Source: CAVTAV01 sp963732795
Lineage (GTDB): Bacteria; Pseudomonadota; Alphaproteobacteria; CAVTAV01
DNA: 64,000 nucleotides
NCBI GenBank assembly: GCA_963732795.1
Contig: CAVTAV010000007.1
Coordinates: 62,001-126,000, forward strand
Direction: 5' to 3'
Shown: positions 45,007 to 56,226 of the stretch, piece after piece
Layout: each line of letters opens with the position of its first letter
Position numbering within the stretch: position 1 is the first letter of the stretch
Position numbers and translations under genes: made by a program
Notes under the pieces: model-generated
Databases searched by the model: none
Told to the model about the DNA's origin: nothing
Seen by the model: the letters and a program-made list of their open reading frames with translations, nothing else

Positions 45007-46165
45007 GTGGCGGTACCTCTCATTCAGCAATTGCGCGTCGGCGCGTATGTCGTGAAGCAGCACCTCAAGGGCAACGACAAATATCCGCTCGTTCTCATGC
45101 TCGAGCCGTTGTTCCGCTGTAATCTGGCGTGCCCCGGCTGCGGCAAGATCGACTATCCGGACGCGATCCTGAACAAGCGGTTGAGCGTCGAGGAATGCCT
45201 CGAAGCAGTCGACGAATGCGACGCGCCTGTGGTCTCGATTCCCGGCGGCGAGCCGCTTTTGCATAAGGAAATCAAGGAGATCGTCGACGGGATCATCGCC
45301 CGCAAGAAGTTCGTCTATCTCTGCACCAATGCGCTGCTCTTGAAGAAGAAGATCGCATCTCTTCGAGCCGACGCCCTATCTCACCTTCTCCGTCCATCTC
45401 GACGGCTTGAAGGAAGAGCACGACGTCGCGGTCGATCTAGAAGGCGGTTTCGACCGGGCGGTGGATGCGATCAAGGAGGCGGTGAAGCGCGGCTTCCGGG
45501 TAACCGTGAACGCCACGCTCTTTAACAACGCCACGCCGGAGCGCACGGCCGAGTTCTTCGACTATGTCTCGACTCTGGGCGTCGAAGGCATCACGGTCTC
45601 GCCCGGCTATGCCTATGAGCGGGCCGAGGACCAGGAGCATTTCCTGAACCGTCAGCAGACCAAAACCCTGTTCCGCGACGTCTTCCGGCTCGGCAAGCAC
45701 AAGGCGCGGAACTGGATCTTCAACCAGTCCACGCTCTATCTCGATTTCCTTGCCGGCAATCAGGACTATCGCTGCACGCCCTGGGGCAATCCGACGCGCA
45801 ACGTCTTCGGTTGGCAGAAGCCGTGCTATCTCTTGAACGAAGGCTATGTGAAATCGTTCAAGGAGCTGATGGAGGGTACCGACTGGGACTCCTACGGCAC
45901 CGGCAATTACGAGAAATGCGCCAATTGCATGGTCCATTGCGGCTATGAGCCAACCTCGGTGAACGACACCATCACCCATCCGCTGAAGGCCTTGAAGACC
46001 TGGCGGCGGGGGATCGAAACCGAAAAGCCGATGGTCGCCGAGATCCCGCTCGAGGGTCAGCGCCGCGCCGAATTCATGTTCGACGACCTGGTCAAGGAGC
46101 AGATGGCGCGGGCTGAATCACGCGCGGAGAAGGGCGCCAAGCTCTCGAAAAGCGACGCGGCGTAG
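45007..46165 (+). CDS. hpnH: Radical SAM adenosylhopane synthase HpnH, one frame break
   Basis: The reconstructed protein is about 385 aa. It starts MAVPLIQQLRVGAYV, and has the radical SAM cluster motif FRCNLACPGCGKI (Cx3Cx2C) and PVVSIPGGEPLLH. The C-terminal domain has more Cys (YEKCANCMVHCGYEP) typical of HpnH. The frame changes near 45358, between LLKKKI and TPYLTFSVHL-type sequence. HpnH adds the adenosyl radical to diploptene to start C35 side-chain formation. Its 3' end overlaps hpnG on the other strand by 48 bases. Confidence 0.93.
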
Positions 46166-46816
46166 GCTCGCCCGGGCCTTTCCGGTATCCCGCGCGGCCC
46201 CGATCAATCTCCCGATTTCGAGCGGATGGCGCAAAAGCGCGGCTAGAACCGCGCCCGCTTTGACCGTCCCATCCACGCGGATGGCTCCTGCGCCGAGCCG
46301 CGGCAGGCTCCGATCGGGCCCGTCCCCGATCGCCCGCACCGCCAGGAACGGCACCTTCGCGGCCACGGCCGCCTTGGCCACGCCGTAGCTCTCCATATCC
46401 ACCGCGCCCGCGCCGGTATCGCGATAGAGGCTGGCCTTTTCCGTGGCGCCGGTCACGGCCTTGGAAACCGTCAGGATCGGCATCACGCGCACGGGCGAAA
46501 ACATCTGCGCCGCGTCCATCACGGCATCGCGCCATTCCGTATCACTCGTCAGGTCCGGCGCTCCCGCCGACAGAATCCGATCCGAGATCACCAGATCGCC
46601 CGGCTTCAAATTCGGATGCAACGCTCCCGCCACCCCGAACGAAAGAAGCGCCGAAGCCCCGTCATCCAAGAGCATCCGCCCCGCCGCTTCCGCCCGCGCC
46701 GGACTCGCCCCCGCCACCTTTATCCCCGGCTCGGTAGCCTCAGGATGCCGCTCCAATGCCTCGCGCAACCAACCCGCCTCGAAGGCCATGCCGGTCACGA
46801 CGCCGATGGTGGTCAC
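46118..46816 (-). CDS. hpnG: Hopanoid-associated phosphorylase HpnG
   Basis: The intact 232-aa protein belongs to the nucleoside phosphorylase family: TIGVVTGMAFEAGWL start, ALLSFGVAGALHPNLKPGDLV, AGAVDMESYGVAKAA (substrate Glu) and FLAVRAIGDGPDRSL. In hopanoid synthesis it releases adenine from adenosylhopane to yield ribosylhopane phosphate. Start GTG 46816 is 14 bases from the shc stop. It converges with hpnH, overlapping it by 48 bases at the 3' ends. Confidence 0.9.
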   Translation of the reverse strand: MTTIGVVTGMAFEAGWLREALERHPEATEPGIKVAGASPARAEAAGRMLLDDGASALLSFGVAGALHPNLKPGDLVISDRILSAGAPDLTSDTEWRDAVMDAAQMFSPVRVMPILTVSKAVTGATEKASLYRDTGAGAVDMESYGVAKAAVAAKVPFLAVRAIGDGPDRSLPRLGAGAIRVDGTVKAGAVLAALLRHPLEIGRLIGAARDTGKARASLRRVAFRELGALLRA

Positions 46817-46829
46817 GGGGTAAGTCCCC

Positions 46830-48774
46830 TCACATCCCCCATGCGACGCTCTTGTCGTTGGCGCGCATCAGGTTGCGGTAGCGGGCGAGGGCCCAGACGG
46901 GGAAGAAGCGGCTGTAGCCGTCGTAGCGGAGATAGAAGACGCGCGGGAAACCCACCGCGGTGAACCAGGGCTCGGTCCATTTCGAGCCTTCGCGCGGGGC
47001 CTTGGCCAGATAGGCGATGCCGCGTTTGACGGCGGGGCTCTCGACATCGCCGACCGCCATCAGGGCGAGCACCGCCCAGGCGGTCTGGGACGGCGTGCTT
47101 TCCTTGGCGACGGCCCGGTGTTCCTCCCAATAGCTCGCGCCGTCCTCGCCCCAGCCGCCGTCCTCGCGCTGGCGGGATTCGAGCCAGGCGACGGCCTTGC
47201 GGATATAGGGAGCTTGGGCGTCCTCGCCGGCGGCATTGAGGGCGCAGAGCACGGACCAGGTGCCGTAGATGTAATTCGTGCCCCAGCGGCCGAACCAGGA
47301 CCCGTCTTCTTCCTGTTCGCGCTTCAGGAATTCAACGGCGCGGATGACGGCGGGGTCGGTCCGGTCATAGCCGATCTGCATCAGGAAGCTGATGCAGCGC
47401 GCCGTCACGTCGGATGTCGGCGGGTCGAGCAGCGCGCCGTGATCGGCGAAGGGGATGTTGTTGAGGTAATAGTCGGTATTGCCCGGATCGAATGCGCCCC
47501 AGCCGCCATCCTCGTCCTGGACGCCGAGGATCCATTCGGCGGCTCGCGCGATGGCCGTTCGGTGCGCTTCCGGGATCGGCGCGGTGCAGCGCCATGCCGA
47601 CGACGGCCGTGTCGTCCACGTCGGGGTAATAGTCGTTGTAGTTCTGGAACGCCCAGCCGCCCGGCCGGAGATTCGGCCGGGTGCGGGCCCAATCGCCTTT
47701 GACGTCGAGAATTTGGCGCTTCAGCAGCCATTTCCAGGCCGGGCCCAGCACGATGCTGTCGCCCGTCTCGCCCGCTTCCATCAGCGCCAATCCGCCGAGC
47801 CCGGTATCCCATACGGGCGAGATACAGGGCTGGCAGAATTTCTCGCCCCGGGGCGCATCGGTCAGGAGCCGCTTGACCGAGGTCTTGGCGGCGACGAGGT
47901 CCGGGTGGTCCTTCGGATATCCCAAGGTCTCGAAGGCCATGACGGTATTGGCCATGGCCGGGAAGATCGCGCCGAGTCCGTCGACGCCGTTGAGCCGCTC
48001 CTTGATGAAGGCCTCGGCCTTGGCGATGGCTTTCTGGCGCGCGCCTTTCGGGAAATGCGGCTCGATCCGGCGCAGCAGCTTGTCGAGGGCGAGGAAGAAA
48101 TTTCCCCAACGGCTTCCGGTCGGATTGTGCGAGAACTCGCCGATATCTTCCGGATTTCCCAGGAAAAGCTCGCGAATATGGACGTTCCGCGGGTTTTTCG
48201 CCTTGGGTTTCAGGGTCGCAAGGATCAGCAAGGGCGCGATCACCGTGCGCGACCAGTAAGAGAACCGGCCCATATTCACCGGGAACCAGGCCGGCATCAG
48301 CATCAGCTCGATCGGCATCACCGGCACGCCATGCCAGGGAATCTCGCCCCAGAGCGCAAGCGCATAGCGCGTGAATACATTCACCGCCTCGGCTCCGCCC
48401 ATGCGATGGATCGCCTCGCTCGCGGCCACCATGTGAGGCGCATCCGGCTCATCACCCGCGAGGCGAAGCGCGAGATAGGCCTTCACGCTGGCGCTGACGT
48501 CGCTTGCGCCGTCATAGAACAGCGGCCAGCCGCCCTCGGCGTTCTGGCATTTGCGGATATAGGCCGCGAGATCGGCTTCGACCTCAGGCTCCAGCTCGTC
48601 CAGGAAATGATTGAGGATGATGTATTCGGACGAGATGGTGGTATCGGCTTCGAGATCGAACTCGAAGCGTCCGTCGTCCTTCTGGAGCGCCTTGAAGGCC
48701 GTGACGGCGTCGGCGATCACCGCCTCGATATCGTCGAGGCTTACCTGTTCGGTATTCGGTGTGATCGCGTCCAT
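46830..48774 (-). CDS. shc: Squalene-hopene cyclase, one frame break
   Basis: The reconstructed protein is about 647 aa. It has the catalytic DVDDTA motif (protonating Asp) after NYNDYYPDVDD, and several QW-type repeats (GGWPLFYDG, GGWAFQNY, EDGSWFGRWG, EDGGWGEDG). The order and the length fit bacterial Shc. The frame changes near 47573 (one extra G), where the sequence resumes as AHRTAIARAAEWI. ATG 48774 with TAGGGA upstream is preferred; ATG 48795 is possible. It cyclises squalene to hopene and diplopterol at the inner membrane. It lies 11 bases after hpnE. Confidence 0.93.
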
Positions 48775-48784
48775 CGTCGTGTCC

Positions 48785-50113
48785 CTAAGCGGCATCGGCG
48801 GCCCGCAAACTCCCAGAATTGTCCGTCGCGGACGCAGGGTCAACCGCGGAAGACGGTAAACGCGCCGCCATATGGTCGCCGGCCGCGAATCCCGAGGCCA
48901 CCGCGCCTTCTATGGTGGCGGGGAGGCCCGTCGCGGTCCAATCGCCGGCGAGCGCGAGATTGGGCCATTCGGTGGCGGTGGCGGGCCGATGATCCAGCGA
49001 GGCCGGCGTCTGAGCGAAGGTCGCGCGCTTTTCCTTGACGATCCGATGGACCGGCATGGGCGCATCGGGCATGCCGATCGCGTGGGCGACGTCACGCCAT
49101 AGCACCTTGGCGATGTCCTCGGCGGGCGCCGAGACCAGGTCGTCGGCGGCGCTCACCGTCACCGAGACGATATCGTCCCGAAAGAACAGCCACTGGGCCG
49201 TTCCGCCGAGCACGCCGAGGATGGGCAGCGGCTGGCTGGCGACGATCTCATGATCGACCCGGAAATGCCCGTTCACGATCGGCGACGCGGCCTCGGGCAC
49301 GGCGATCTCGGGCAAGATCTCGTGCGCGACGGTCGGCGGCACGGCCAGCACCACGCCGTCGGTCTCGGTAAGCCCGATCCGCTCGCCGCCGAAATCGAGA
49401 CCCGTGATCCGGCCTTGGCCGCGATCCACGAAGCGGAGCCGGTGGTTGAACCGGATCGTTGCGCCCTTTGCCGCCAGGAAATCGAGAGCGGGATCGATCA
49501 GGCTGTCCGAGAGGCCGGATTTCGCGACCATCGGCCGCGAATGGGCGCCGCCCTTGAGGAAAGTCCGGGTCAGCACCGGGGCGAGGAGGCTCGCCGCGGC
49601 GGTCAGGGGCGGGGCGTTCAGGACCGCGACGGTCATGGGCTCCCAGAAACGCTCGTAGAGCGCCGAGCCCGTATCCACGCATTCGGCGACGGTCGCCTTG
49701 CGCGAGGCCGCCAGCACGCGAAAGACCGAGAAATACTGGCCGAGGCTCGTGCCCTTCACGCGGCGGTCGGCGCTCAGCATCCACCAGGGGATCGCTCCCT
49801 TGTTGAGCCGCACCGTCCAGCGCTCGTCCGACCTCAGATCGAGGAACGGAAACGCGGCCTCCTTGGGGCCGATGAACCGGTCGCCTGCGCCGATCGCCCG
49901 GGCATAGGCCATGGCACTGTTGTTGCCGCTCAGCAGCAGGTGATTGCCGTTGTCGATGCGGCGGTCGAGGATTTCGTCGTAATAGGACCGGCAGCGCCCG
50001 CCCGCTTGGGCTGCCGCCTCGTGAAGCGTGACGGCCATCCCGGACTGGCTTGCGCGGACGGCGCAGGCGAGGCCCGCCAAACCGGCGCCGACAATGTGGA
50101 GATGCGGGGCCAT
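48785..50113 (-). CDS. hpnE: Hydroxysqualene dehydroxylase HpnE
   Basis: The intact 442-aa flavoprotein has the dinucleotide motif HIVGAGLAGLACAVRASQSG at the N-terminus, QAGGRCRSYYD (amine-oxidase type) and a C-terminal FAD segment WPNLALAGDWTATGLPATIEGAV. It reduces hydroxysqualene to squalene in the HpnCDE route, using FADH2. It lies between hpnD (4 bases upstream) and shc. Confidence 0.93.
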   Translation of the reverse strand: MAPHLHIVGAGLAGLACAVRASQSGMAVTLHEAAAQAGGRCRSYYDEILDRRIDNGNHLLLSGNNSAMAYARAIGAGDRFIGPKEAAFPFLDLRSDERWTVRLNKGAIPWWMLSADRRVKGTSLGQYFSVFRVLAASRKATVAECVDTGSALYERFWEPMTVAVLNAPPLTAAASLLAPVLTRTFLKGGAHSRPMVAKSGLSDSLIDPALDFLAAKGATIRFNHRLRFVDRGQGRITGLDFGGERIGLTETDGVVLAVPPTVAHEILPEIAVPEAASPIVNGHFRVDHEIVASQPLPILGVLGGTAQWLFFRDDIVSVTVSAADDLVSAPAEDIAKVLWRDVAHAIGMPDAPMPVHRIVKEKRATFAQTPASLDHRPATATEWPNLALAGDWTATGLPATIEGAVASGFAAGDHMAARLPSSAVDPASATDNSGSLRAADAA

Positions 50114-50117
50114 CGGC

Positions 50118-51020
50118 TCAGAACAGGCCGTAGCGGAGCGCGATCAGCAGCTTTTCGGCTTTGGAGATACGCCCGCTTCCGGCATGGCCGGTGCCTGAAA
50201 GATAGCGCCAATCCGCGGCGCGGAGCCGTTCCAGGCTCTTCTTGTAGACCATCATCATGATGATGGCCGGCCGCATATGGGCCTTGTCGCTACAGGACGC
50301 GATCGCCGCCTCGGCCTCGGCGAAAGCGGCTTCGGCCCGTTCGGCGAGCGCCCGGCAGACCTTCGGCGTCCGGGGATCCTTGAGGACCGCCGCGGGATCG
50401 CGCGTCTCGATGCCTTCGGCCGCAAGCAATTCCTCGGGCAGGTAGAGCCGGCCGATCTCCGCGTCCTCTTCCAGGTCGCGCAGGATATTCGTAAGCTGAA
50501 GCGCCAGACCCAGGGTCTCCGCCGTGCGCTGGCCCGCCGGGCCGGGCTCGCCGAAGATTTTGACGCAGAGCCGCCCCACGGCTCCCGCCACCCGCGCGCA
50601 ATAGAGCTCCAGCTCCGCCACGGTCGGCGCGCGGATCGGCGCATCGACGTCCATCTCCATGCCGTCGATCACGGCGAGAAAGGCGTCGCGGTCGAGATCG
50701 AAGGTCTTTACGGGGTCCTTGAGCGCCCGCGCCGTCGGTTTGGTCGGCCGGCCGTCGTAGAGCCGGGCGATCTCCTCGCGCCAGCCGTCAAGCTGGGCGC
50801 GCTTCCAATCGGCGCCGGCCTCGCCGTCGGCGATGTCGTCCACCTCGCGGCAGAAAGCATAGACGGTGAAGATCGCGTCGCGGCGCTCGCGGGGCAGGAA
50901 CCGCATGGCCCAGCCGAAGGAACTGCCCGAGGCCGCGACCACGGCCTGGACGTGCCGGCGCGGGTCGACCGAGCCGGGCGCTGACTCATGCGCGTCGCCA
51001 AAGTCGGGTTGCTGTGCCAT
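50118..51020 (-). CDS. hpnD: Presqualene diphosphate synthase HpnD
   Basis: The intact 300-aa protein is a trans-isoprenyl diphosphate synthase of the squalene/phytoene type. The first Asp-rich motif is FCREVDDIADGE and the second is LQLTNILRDLEEDAEIGR. It starts MAQQPDFGDAHE with a serine-rich SGSSFGWAMRFLP segment. It condenses two farnesyl diphosphates to presqualene diphosphate, the substrate of HpnC. It is 48 bases after dxs and 4 before hpnE. Confidence 0.93.
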   Translation of the reverse strand: MAQQPDFGDAHESAPGSVDPRRHVQAVVAASGSSFGWAMRFLPRERRDAIFTVYAFCREVDDIADGEAGADWKRAQLDGWREEIARLYDGRPTKPTARALKDPVKTFDLDRDAFLAVIDGMEMDVDAPIRAPTVAELELYCARVAGAVGRLCVKIFGEPGPAGQRTAETLGLALQLTNILRDLEEDAEIGRLYLPEELLAAEGIETRDPAAVLKDPRTPKVCRALAERAEAAFAEAEAAIASCSDKAHMRPAIIMMMVYKKSLERLRAADWRYLSGTGHAGSGRISKAEKLLIALRYGLF

Positions 51021-51068
51021 GCAGAGCCAATTCTAAAACGCCAATACGAGGCGGCCGGGATGCGCCAA

Positions 51069-52983
51069 TCAGGCGCGGGCTTGTTCGACCAGGGCCTCGT
51101 TCCCCAAGGCGGCCAGGGCCGTCCTCACGATGTCGGCCGCATCGAGCCCGGCCTCCTGATACTGCCATTTCGGATCGCCGTGCGGAACGAAACGATCCGG
51201 CAGGAACATCGGCCGGATCTTCAGCCCCGCGTCCAAAAGCCCGTTCTGCGCCAGGAAATTCAGGACATAGGAGGCAAAGCCGCCGATCGCGCCTTCCTCG
51301 ATAGTGATCAGCACCTCATGCTCGCGGGCGAGCCGGCGCACGAGATCCTCGTCCAAAGGCTTGGCGAAACGGGCATCCGCGACCGTGGTGGTGAGACCGC
51401 GCGCCGCCAGCTCTTCCGCTGCAGCGAGGCTTTCCTGAAGCCGCGTGCCATAGGACAGAATCGCGATGTGATTGCCCTCCCGCAGGATCCGGCCTTTGCC
51501 GATCTCGAGCGGAATCCCGTGCTCGGGCATCGCCACGCCGACCGCATTGCCGCGCGGATAGCGCAGCGCGCTCGGCCGGTCGTCGATCTGGGCGGCCGTC
51601 GCCACCATATGCTTGAGCTCGGCCTCGTCCGCCGCCGCCATCAGCACGAAGCCGGGCAGGCTGCCGAGATAGGTGATGTCGAAGCTTCCCGCATGGGTCG
51701 CGCCGTCCGCGCCGACCAGCCCGGCCCGGTCCAAGGCGAAGCGCACCGGCAGGCTTTGCAGCGCGACGTCGTGAACGACCTGGTCATAGGCGCGCTGCAG
51801 GAAGGTCGAATAGATCGTCGCGAAGGGTTTCAAGCCCTCGGCCGCGAGACCCGCCGCGAAGGTGACGGCATGCTGCTCGGCGATGCCGACATCGAAGGTG
51901 CGGTCGGGGAACTTTTGCTGGAACAGATCGATGCCCGTGCCCGAGGGCATGGCGGCGGTGATCGCCATGACCTTGTCGTCGCGTGAGGCCTCGTCGATCA
52001 GCGCCTCCGCATAGACCTTGGTATAGGTCGGGACGTTGGACTTGCCCTTGTCGAGCTGGCCGGTCACGACGTCGAATTTCGAAACGGCGTGATACTTCTC
52101 CTGGTTCGGCTTGGAGAAGGGATGGCCGCGGCCCTTTTCGGTGACGACATGCAGGAGGATCGGCCCGAGCATCGGCGTCGCGGACATTCTCCAATACCGG
52201 CAGGAGGTGGTCGAGATTATGGCCGTCCACCGGCCCGACATAGTAGAAGCCGAGCTCCTCGAACAGCGTGCCGCCGGTCAGCATCCCGCGGGCGTATTCC
52301 TCGGCGCGGCGGGCGGCGGTGTTGAAGCTCTTGGGAAAGCGCTTGGCCACGCTCTTCGCGATATCCCGAAGTGAGAGGAACTGCTTCGAGGACATGAGCC
52401 GCGAGAGATAGTTGGACAGCGCGCCGACCGCAGGCGCAATCGACATGCCGTTGTCGTTCAGGATGACGATCAGGCGGCTATTGCGCGCGCCGGCATTGTT
52501 CATCGCCTCATAGGCCATGCCCGCGCTCATCGCGCCGTCGCCGATCACCGCGATCACATTGTTCTTGCCGCCCTTGAAATCGCGGGCGACGGCCATGCCG
52601 AGCCCGGCCGAGATCGAGGTCGAGCTGTGCGCCGCGCCGAACGGATCGTATTCGCTCTCGCTGCGCTTGGTGAAGCCGTACAGCCCGCCCTGCTGGCGGA
52701 TGGTGCGGATGCGGTCGCGGCGGCCGGTCAGGATCTTATGGGGATAGGCCTGATGGCCGACATCCCAGATCAGCCGGTCGGCCGGGGTGTCGAAAACGTA
52801 ATGAAGCGCGACGGTCAGCTCGACGACGCCGAGGCCTGCGCCCAGATGGCCGCCGATGCGTGAGACCGCGTCGATGGTCTCGGCGCGAAGCTCGTCGGCC
52901 AATTGCGTCAGTTGCGCAGGCTTGAGCGTGCGCAGTTCGGTCGGTGTCGGAACCGTATCCAGAAGCGGAGTTGATACAGACAT
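51069..52983 (-). CDS. dxs: 1-deoxy-D-xylulose-5-phosphate synthase, one frame break
   Basis: The reconstructed protein is about 637 aa. The N-terminal TPP domain has DVGHQAYPHKILTGR, GAAHSSTSISAGLGMA and VIGDGAMSAGMAYEAMNN (GDG-N motif). The second half has VGIAEQHAVTFAAGLA (catalytic Glu), DRAGLVGADGATHAGSFD and a transketolase C-terminal domain (VLITIEEGAIGGF). The frame changes near 52190. It makes DXP from pyruvate and glyceraldehyde 3-phosphate, the committed MEP step. Its position inside the hopanoid locus suggests a dedicated or only copy. Confidence 0.93.
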
Positions 52984-53154
52984 GGTGAGCGTGCCCTTTA
53001 CCGTGATACGCGACTGCTCCCTAAGGGATTATTGTTCGGAAGGACGGCCCGACGAGGTAAGCGGCCATCCCAAGTACTGCCTAACCTATAGTATTCTATA
53101 GAAAATCCCTTTCTTGCAACGTCCTTTTGAGATTGAGCCGCAATAATGGCGATA

Positions 53155-54319
53155 TCAGGGCCGATGGACGAGGGACTCGTAATGGCGGTCTTTCCATCGC
53201 CCGCCCCGGCCGATGAGGTACCGCCAGGCCGAACTGACGGTCATGGCGGTGTAGAGACACCCCGCCACGGGGAGGCCGATCACACCGGCGAGGAGCGGCC
53301 GGCGGTAATAGGCCAGGGTGGGGGCATAGGCCGCGCTCATCATGATCCAGGTGAGGGCGCCGAGGCCTGCCGCGCCCCAGATATGGTGTATGGGCGAAGT
53401 CAGGACCACAAGGGGTGGGAGGAGATAGAGCAGGACCATGCCGATGACGGTGCCTGCCAACTTGGCCCAGGAATGGTCGAGTTGGGTGAAGGCGGTGCGC
53501 GCAACCATGTCCCAAACGTCGTCCAACCGGTCATAGGCGCGGAGGCTGTGGCTGTCCTCGGCGAGACCGAGCCAGATGCGCCGTCCGGTCGACTTCACGG
53601 CCTTGGCGAGTGCGCAATCGTCGATCAGCCGGTCCCGGATCGAAACCAGCCCGCCGATCGAATCAAGAGCCTCGCGCCGGATCAGAACGCATCCGCCGGC
53701 CGCGCCCGCGACCCGGCTCGCCGGATCGTTGATCGCGGGGAAGGGGTAGAGCTTCTGGAAGAAGAATATGAAAGCGGGGACCACGATGCGTTCCCAGAAG
53801 CCCTCGCAGCGCAATCGCACCATCAAAGAGACGAGCGCGCGATCGTCCGAGACAGCCTTGGCGGCGAGGCGTTGCAGGACGCCCGGGTCATGGATGATGT
53901 CGGCGTCGGTGAACCACAGAACGTCGGTATCGCCCGCCGCGCGCACGCCCTGATCGAGCGCCCATAGCTTGCCGGTCCAACCGGCGGCCAGAGGCGTCCC
54001 ACTGACGAGGGTGACGGGCCGTTCCGACGTCTCGGCGAGCTGATGGACGATGGACGCCGTCGCATCGCGGCTCGAAATCGTCGACGACGACGATCCGAAG
54101 ATCGCCCGGATAGTTCTGGCGCGTAAGCGAGGTCACGCAGGCCTCGATCGTCTCTGCCTCGTCGCGGGCGGGGACGACGGCGACCACGTGCGGCCAAGCC
54201 GACGGGGCGGGGGCGTCTCCCAAGCGTTGATCGCAGCGCCAGAAGCCATGGCGCGCGGCCAGCAGGTAAACCCAAATGACGGCGGAAAGGGCCGTCGCGA
54301 CGGTCAGGATCGTCGCCAT
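53155..54319 (-). CDS. hpnB: Hopene-associated glycosyltransferase HpnB, one frame break
   Basis: The reconstructed protein is about 387 aa. An N-terminal membrane helix (LSAVIWVYLLAARHGFW) precedes a family 2 glycosyltransferase domain: VAVVPARDEAETIEACV, DLRIVVVDD, then VLWFTDADIIHDPGVL (DxD) and a later SIRDRLIDDCALAKAVK. Further C-terminal helices (IGMVLLYLLPPLVVL) follow. The frame changes near 54080. HpnB is linked to hopanoid loci, but its reaction is not established. Confidence 0.88.
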
Positions 54320-54326
54320 GGCGCCC

Positions 54327-55185
54327 TCAGTGCCGGCGGAGCGCGGCCCACAGGCCGGTCAGTCCACAGAGCAGGAACTGCGGCTTGGTCAGCTCCACCC
54401 GCTCGGCCACAGGATCGCGGTTCGACAATTTCTCGATCAGCCGGTCGGCGATCTTGGCGATGACCGCGGATTCGGCGGCGAGCCGGCGGCTTTTAAGATG
54501 GCCGGGCAGTTGTCGCGCCTCGGCCATGAGATCGCGGCAGCCCAGGAGACACCGGTCGATGACATGGCGGATCGCCGGGCTCGATTTCGGGCCGTCGAGA
54601 TCGGCCACATCGCCGCCTTTCTCGCCGAGCCAATCGAGCGGGAGATAGACCCGGTCCATGGTCGCGGTAGTCGTCCTGGCAGTCCTGGAGATGGTTGATC
54701 ACCTGCAACGCATTGCACAACGCGTCGGACCAGCGGTAATCGGCCGTGTTTTCGCCATGGAGGTCGAGGAGATAGCGTCCGACCGGCGAGGCGGAGCGGT
54801 CGCAATAATCCATGAGCTCGGCCCAGGTCGCGTAGCGGGTCTTCACCGCGTCCTGCTTGAAGGCCGAGATGAGGTCCAGGCAATGCTTCTCGGTGATCCC
54901 CGTCGCGCGCAGGCTGGCCCGCATCCGGACGGCCTTGGAGAAGCCGGCCTCCGCCGTCTCGCCCCGGATCGCGGCGGCGAAGCCGTCGAGCCGGGCGATC
55001 TTGTCGTCGGGCGCGAGATCGGGATTGTCGGCCACATCGTCGATCGCGCGGGCATAGGCATAGAACACGGCGACATGCGGCCGAAGTGCCGGCGGCAGCA
55101 GGAAGGAGCCGACGGGGAAATTCTCGTCGCCCGCGCCTTTGCCGGAAGGCGTTTCGACATCCATTTTGGCGGCGACCTCCGACAT
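54327..55185 (-). CDS. hpnC: Hydroxysqualene synthase HpnC, one frame break
   Basis: The reconstructed protein is about 285 aa of the squalene/phytoene synthase family. The first Asp motif is YARAIDDVADNPD and the second is INHLQDCQDDY followed by the restored RVYLPLDWL. The start ATG overlaps the hpnA stop (TGATG at 55187-55183). The frame changes near 54655. It converts presqualene diphosphate to hydroxysqualene, acting between HpnD and HpnE. Confidence 0.92.
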
Positions 55186-56174
55186 CAGAGCCACCCGGCC
55201 TCCCGGAACCAACTGATCGCGTCGCTCAGCGCCTCATTCGCAGGCCTCGCGGTGTAGCCGAGCTCGCGCCGGGCCTTGTCGGAGCGGAAGAACATGCGTT
55301 TCCGGGAGAGCTTGACGCCGTCGACGGTGACGAAGGGCTCCCAGTTCGGCAACAGCCGGGCGGCCATCTCGGCACCGTAGGCGATGGGCATGATCGCGCC
55401 CGCCGGCAGTTTCCCGAGCGGCGGCTTGCCGCCGGTGATGCCGGCGATCTCGACCAGGATTTCTTTTAAGGTCATGTCCGTGCCGCCGAGCACGTAGCGC
55501 TCGCCGATCCGGCCACGCTCGCGCGCCAGGAGATGGCCCTCGGCGACATCGTCGACATGGACGATGTTGAGCCCGGTATCGACATAGATCGGCATCTTGC
55601 CCTTGGCGGCTTCGAGCACCGTACGGCCCGTCGGGGTCGGCTTGATATCGCGGGGGCCGACCGGGGTCGAGGGATTGACGATGACGACCGGGGCCTTTTC
55701 CTCCTGCGCCAGCTTCCGCACGCCCTCCTCGGCGAGGAATTTCGAGCGCTTGTAATGGCCGATCATGTCGGCAAGCGAGACCGGGGTGTCCTCGTCGGCG
55801 GCCGCGTCCTTCAGGACGCCGAGGGTGGCAACGCTGCTGGTATAGACGATGCGCTCGACGCCCGCTTCGGCGGCGGCGCGGATGAAGCCGATCGTGCCGT
55901 CCACATTGGTCCGGTACATCTCCGCCGGCGCGCGCACCCAAAGGCGATAGTCGGCCGCGACGTGATAGACCTCGTCCACGCCCTGGAAGGCTTTCTTCCA
56001 GGTCTCCGGGTGCTTCAAGTTGCCCTCGGCTATCTCGACCGGCAAGTCGGCGAGATTGGCCCGGTTGCTCTCGCGCCTGACGAGAGCTCGGACCGTGTGG
56101 CCGCGCTCCAGGAGCTTGCGCAGGACCGCCGATCCCACGAAGCCACTCGCGCCTGTCACCAATGCCGTCGTCAT
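55185..56174 (-). CDS. hpnA: Hopanoid-associated sugar epimerase HpnA
   Basis: The intact 329-aa protein is an extended short-chain dehydrogenase: VTGASGFVGSAVLRKLLERG (NAD site), VYHVAADYRLW, and the YxxxK-type catalytic pair in GHYKRSKFLAEEGV. HpnA is a regular member of hopanoid loci and has been proposed to act on the ribose-derived side chain, but the reaction is not proven. It overlaps hpnC and is divergent from hpnK, with 52 bases between them. Confidence 0.9.
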   Translation of the reverse strand: MTTALVTGASGFVGSAVLRKLLERGHTVRALVRRESNRANLADLPVEIAEGNLKHPETWKKAFQGVDEVYHVAADYRLWVRAPAEMYRTNVDGTIGFIRAAAEAGVERIVYTSSVATLGVLKDAAADEDTPVSLADMIGHYKRSKFLAEEGVRKLAQEEKAPVVIVNPSTPVGPRDIKPTPTGRTVLEAAKGKMPIYVDTGLNIVHVDDVAEGHLLARERGRIGERYVLGGTDMTLKEILVEIAGITGGKPPLGKLPAGAIMPIAYGAEMAARLLPNWEPFVTVDGVKLSRKRMFFRSDKARRELGYTARPANEALSDAISWFREAGWL

Positions 56175-56226
56175 GCCGCGCCTCGATCGCTTGCTCCGGG
56201 ATGCGACTTCATATTAGCTGGCCGCC

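Noticed and set aside
47479..49038. Plus-strand frame of 519 aa
   Set aside because: It is antisense to squalene-hopene cyclase and hpnE and has no recognisable motif.
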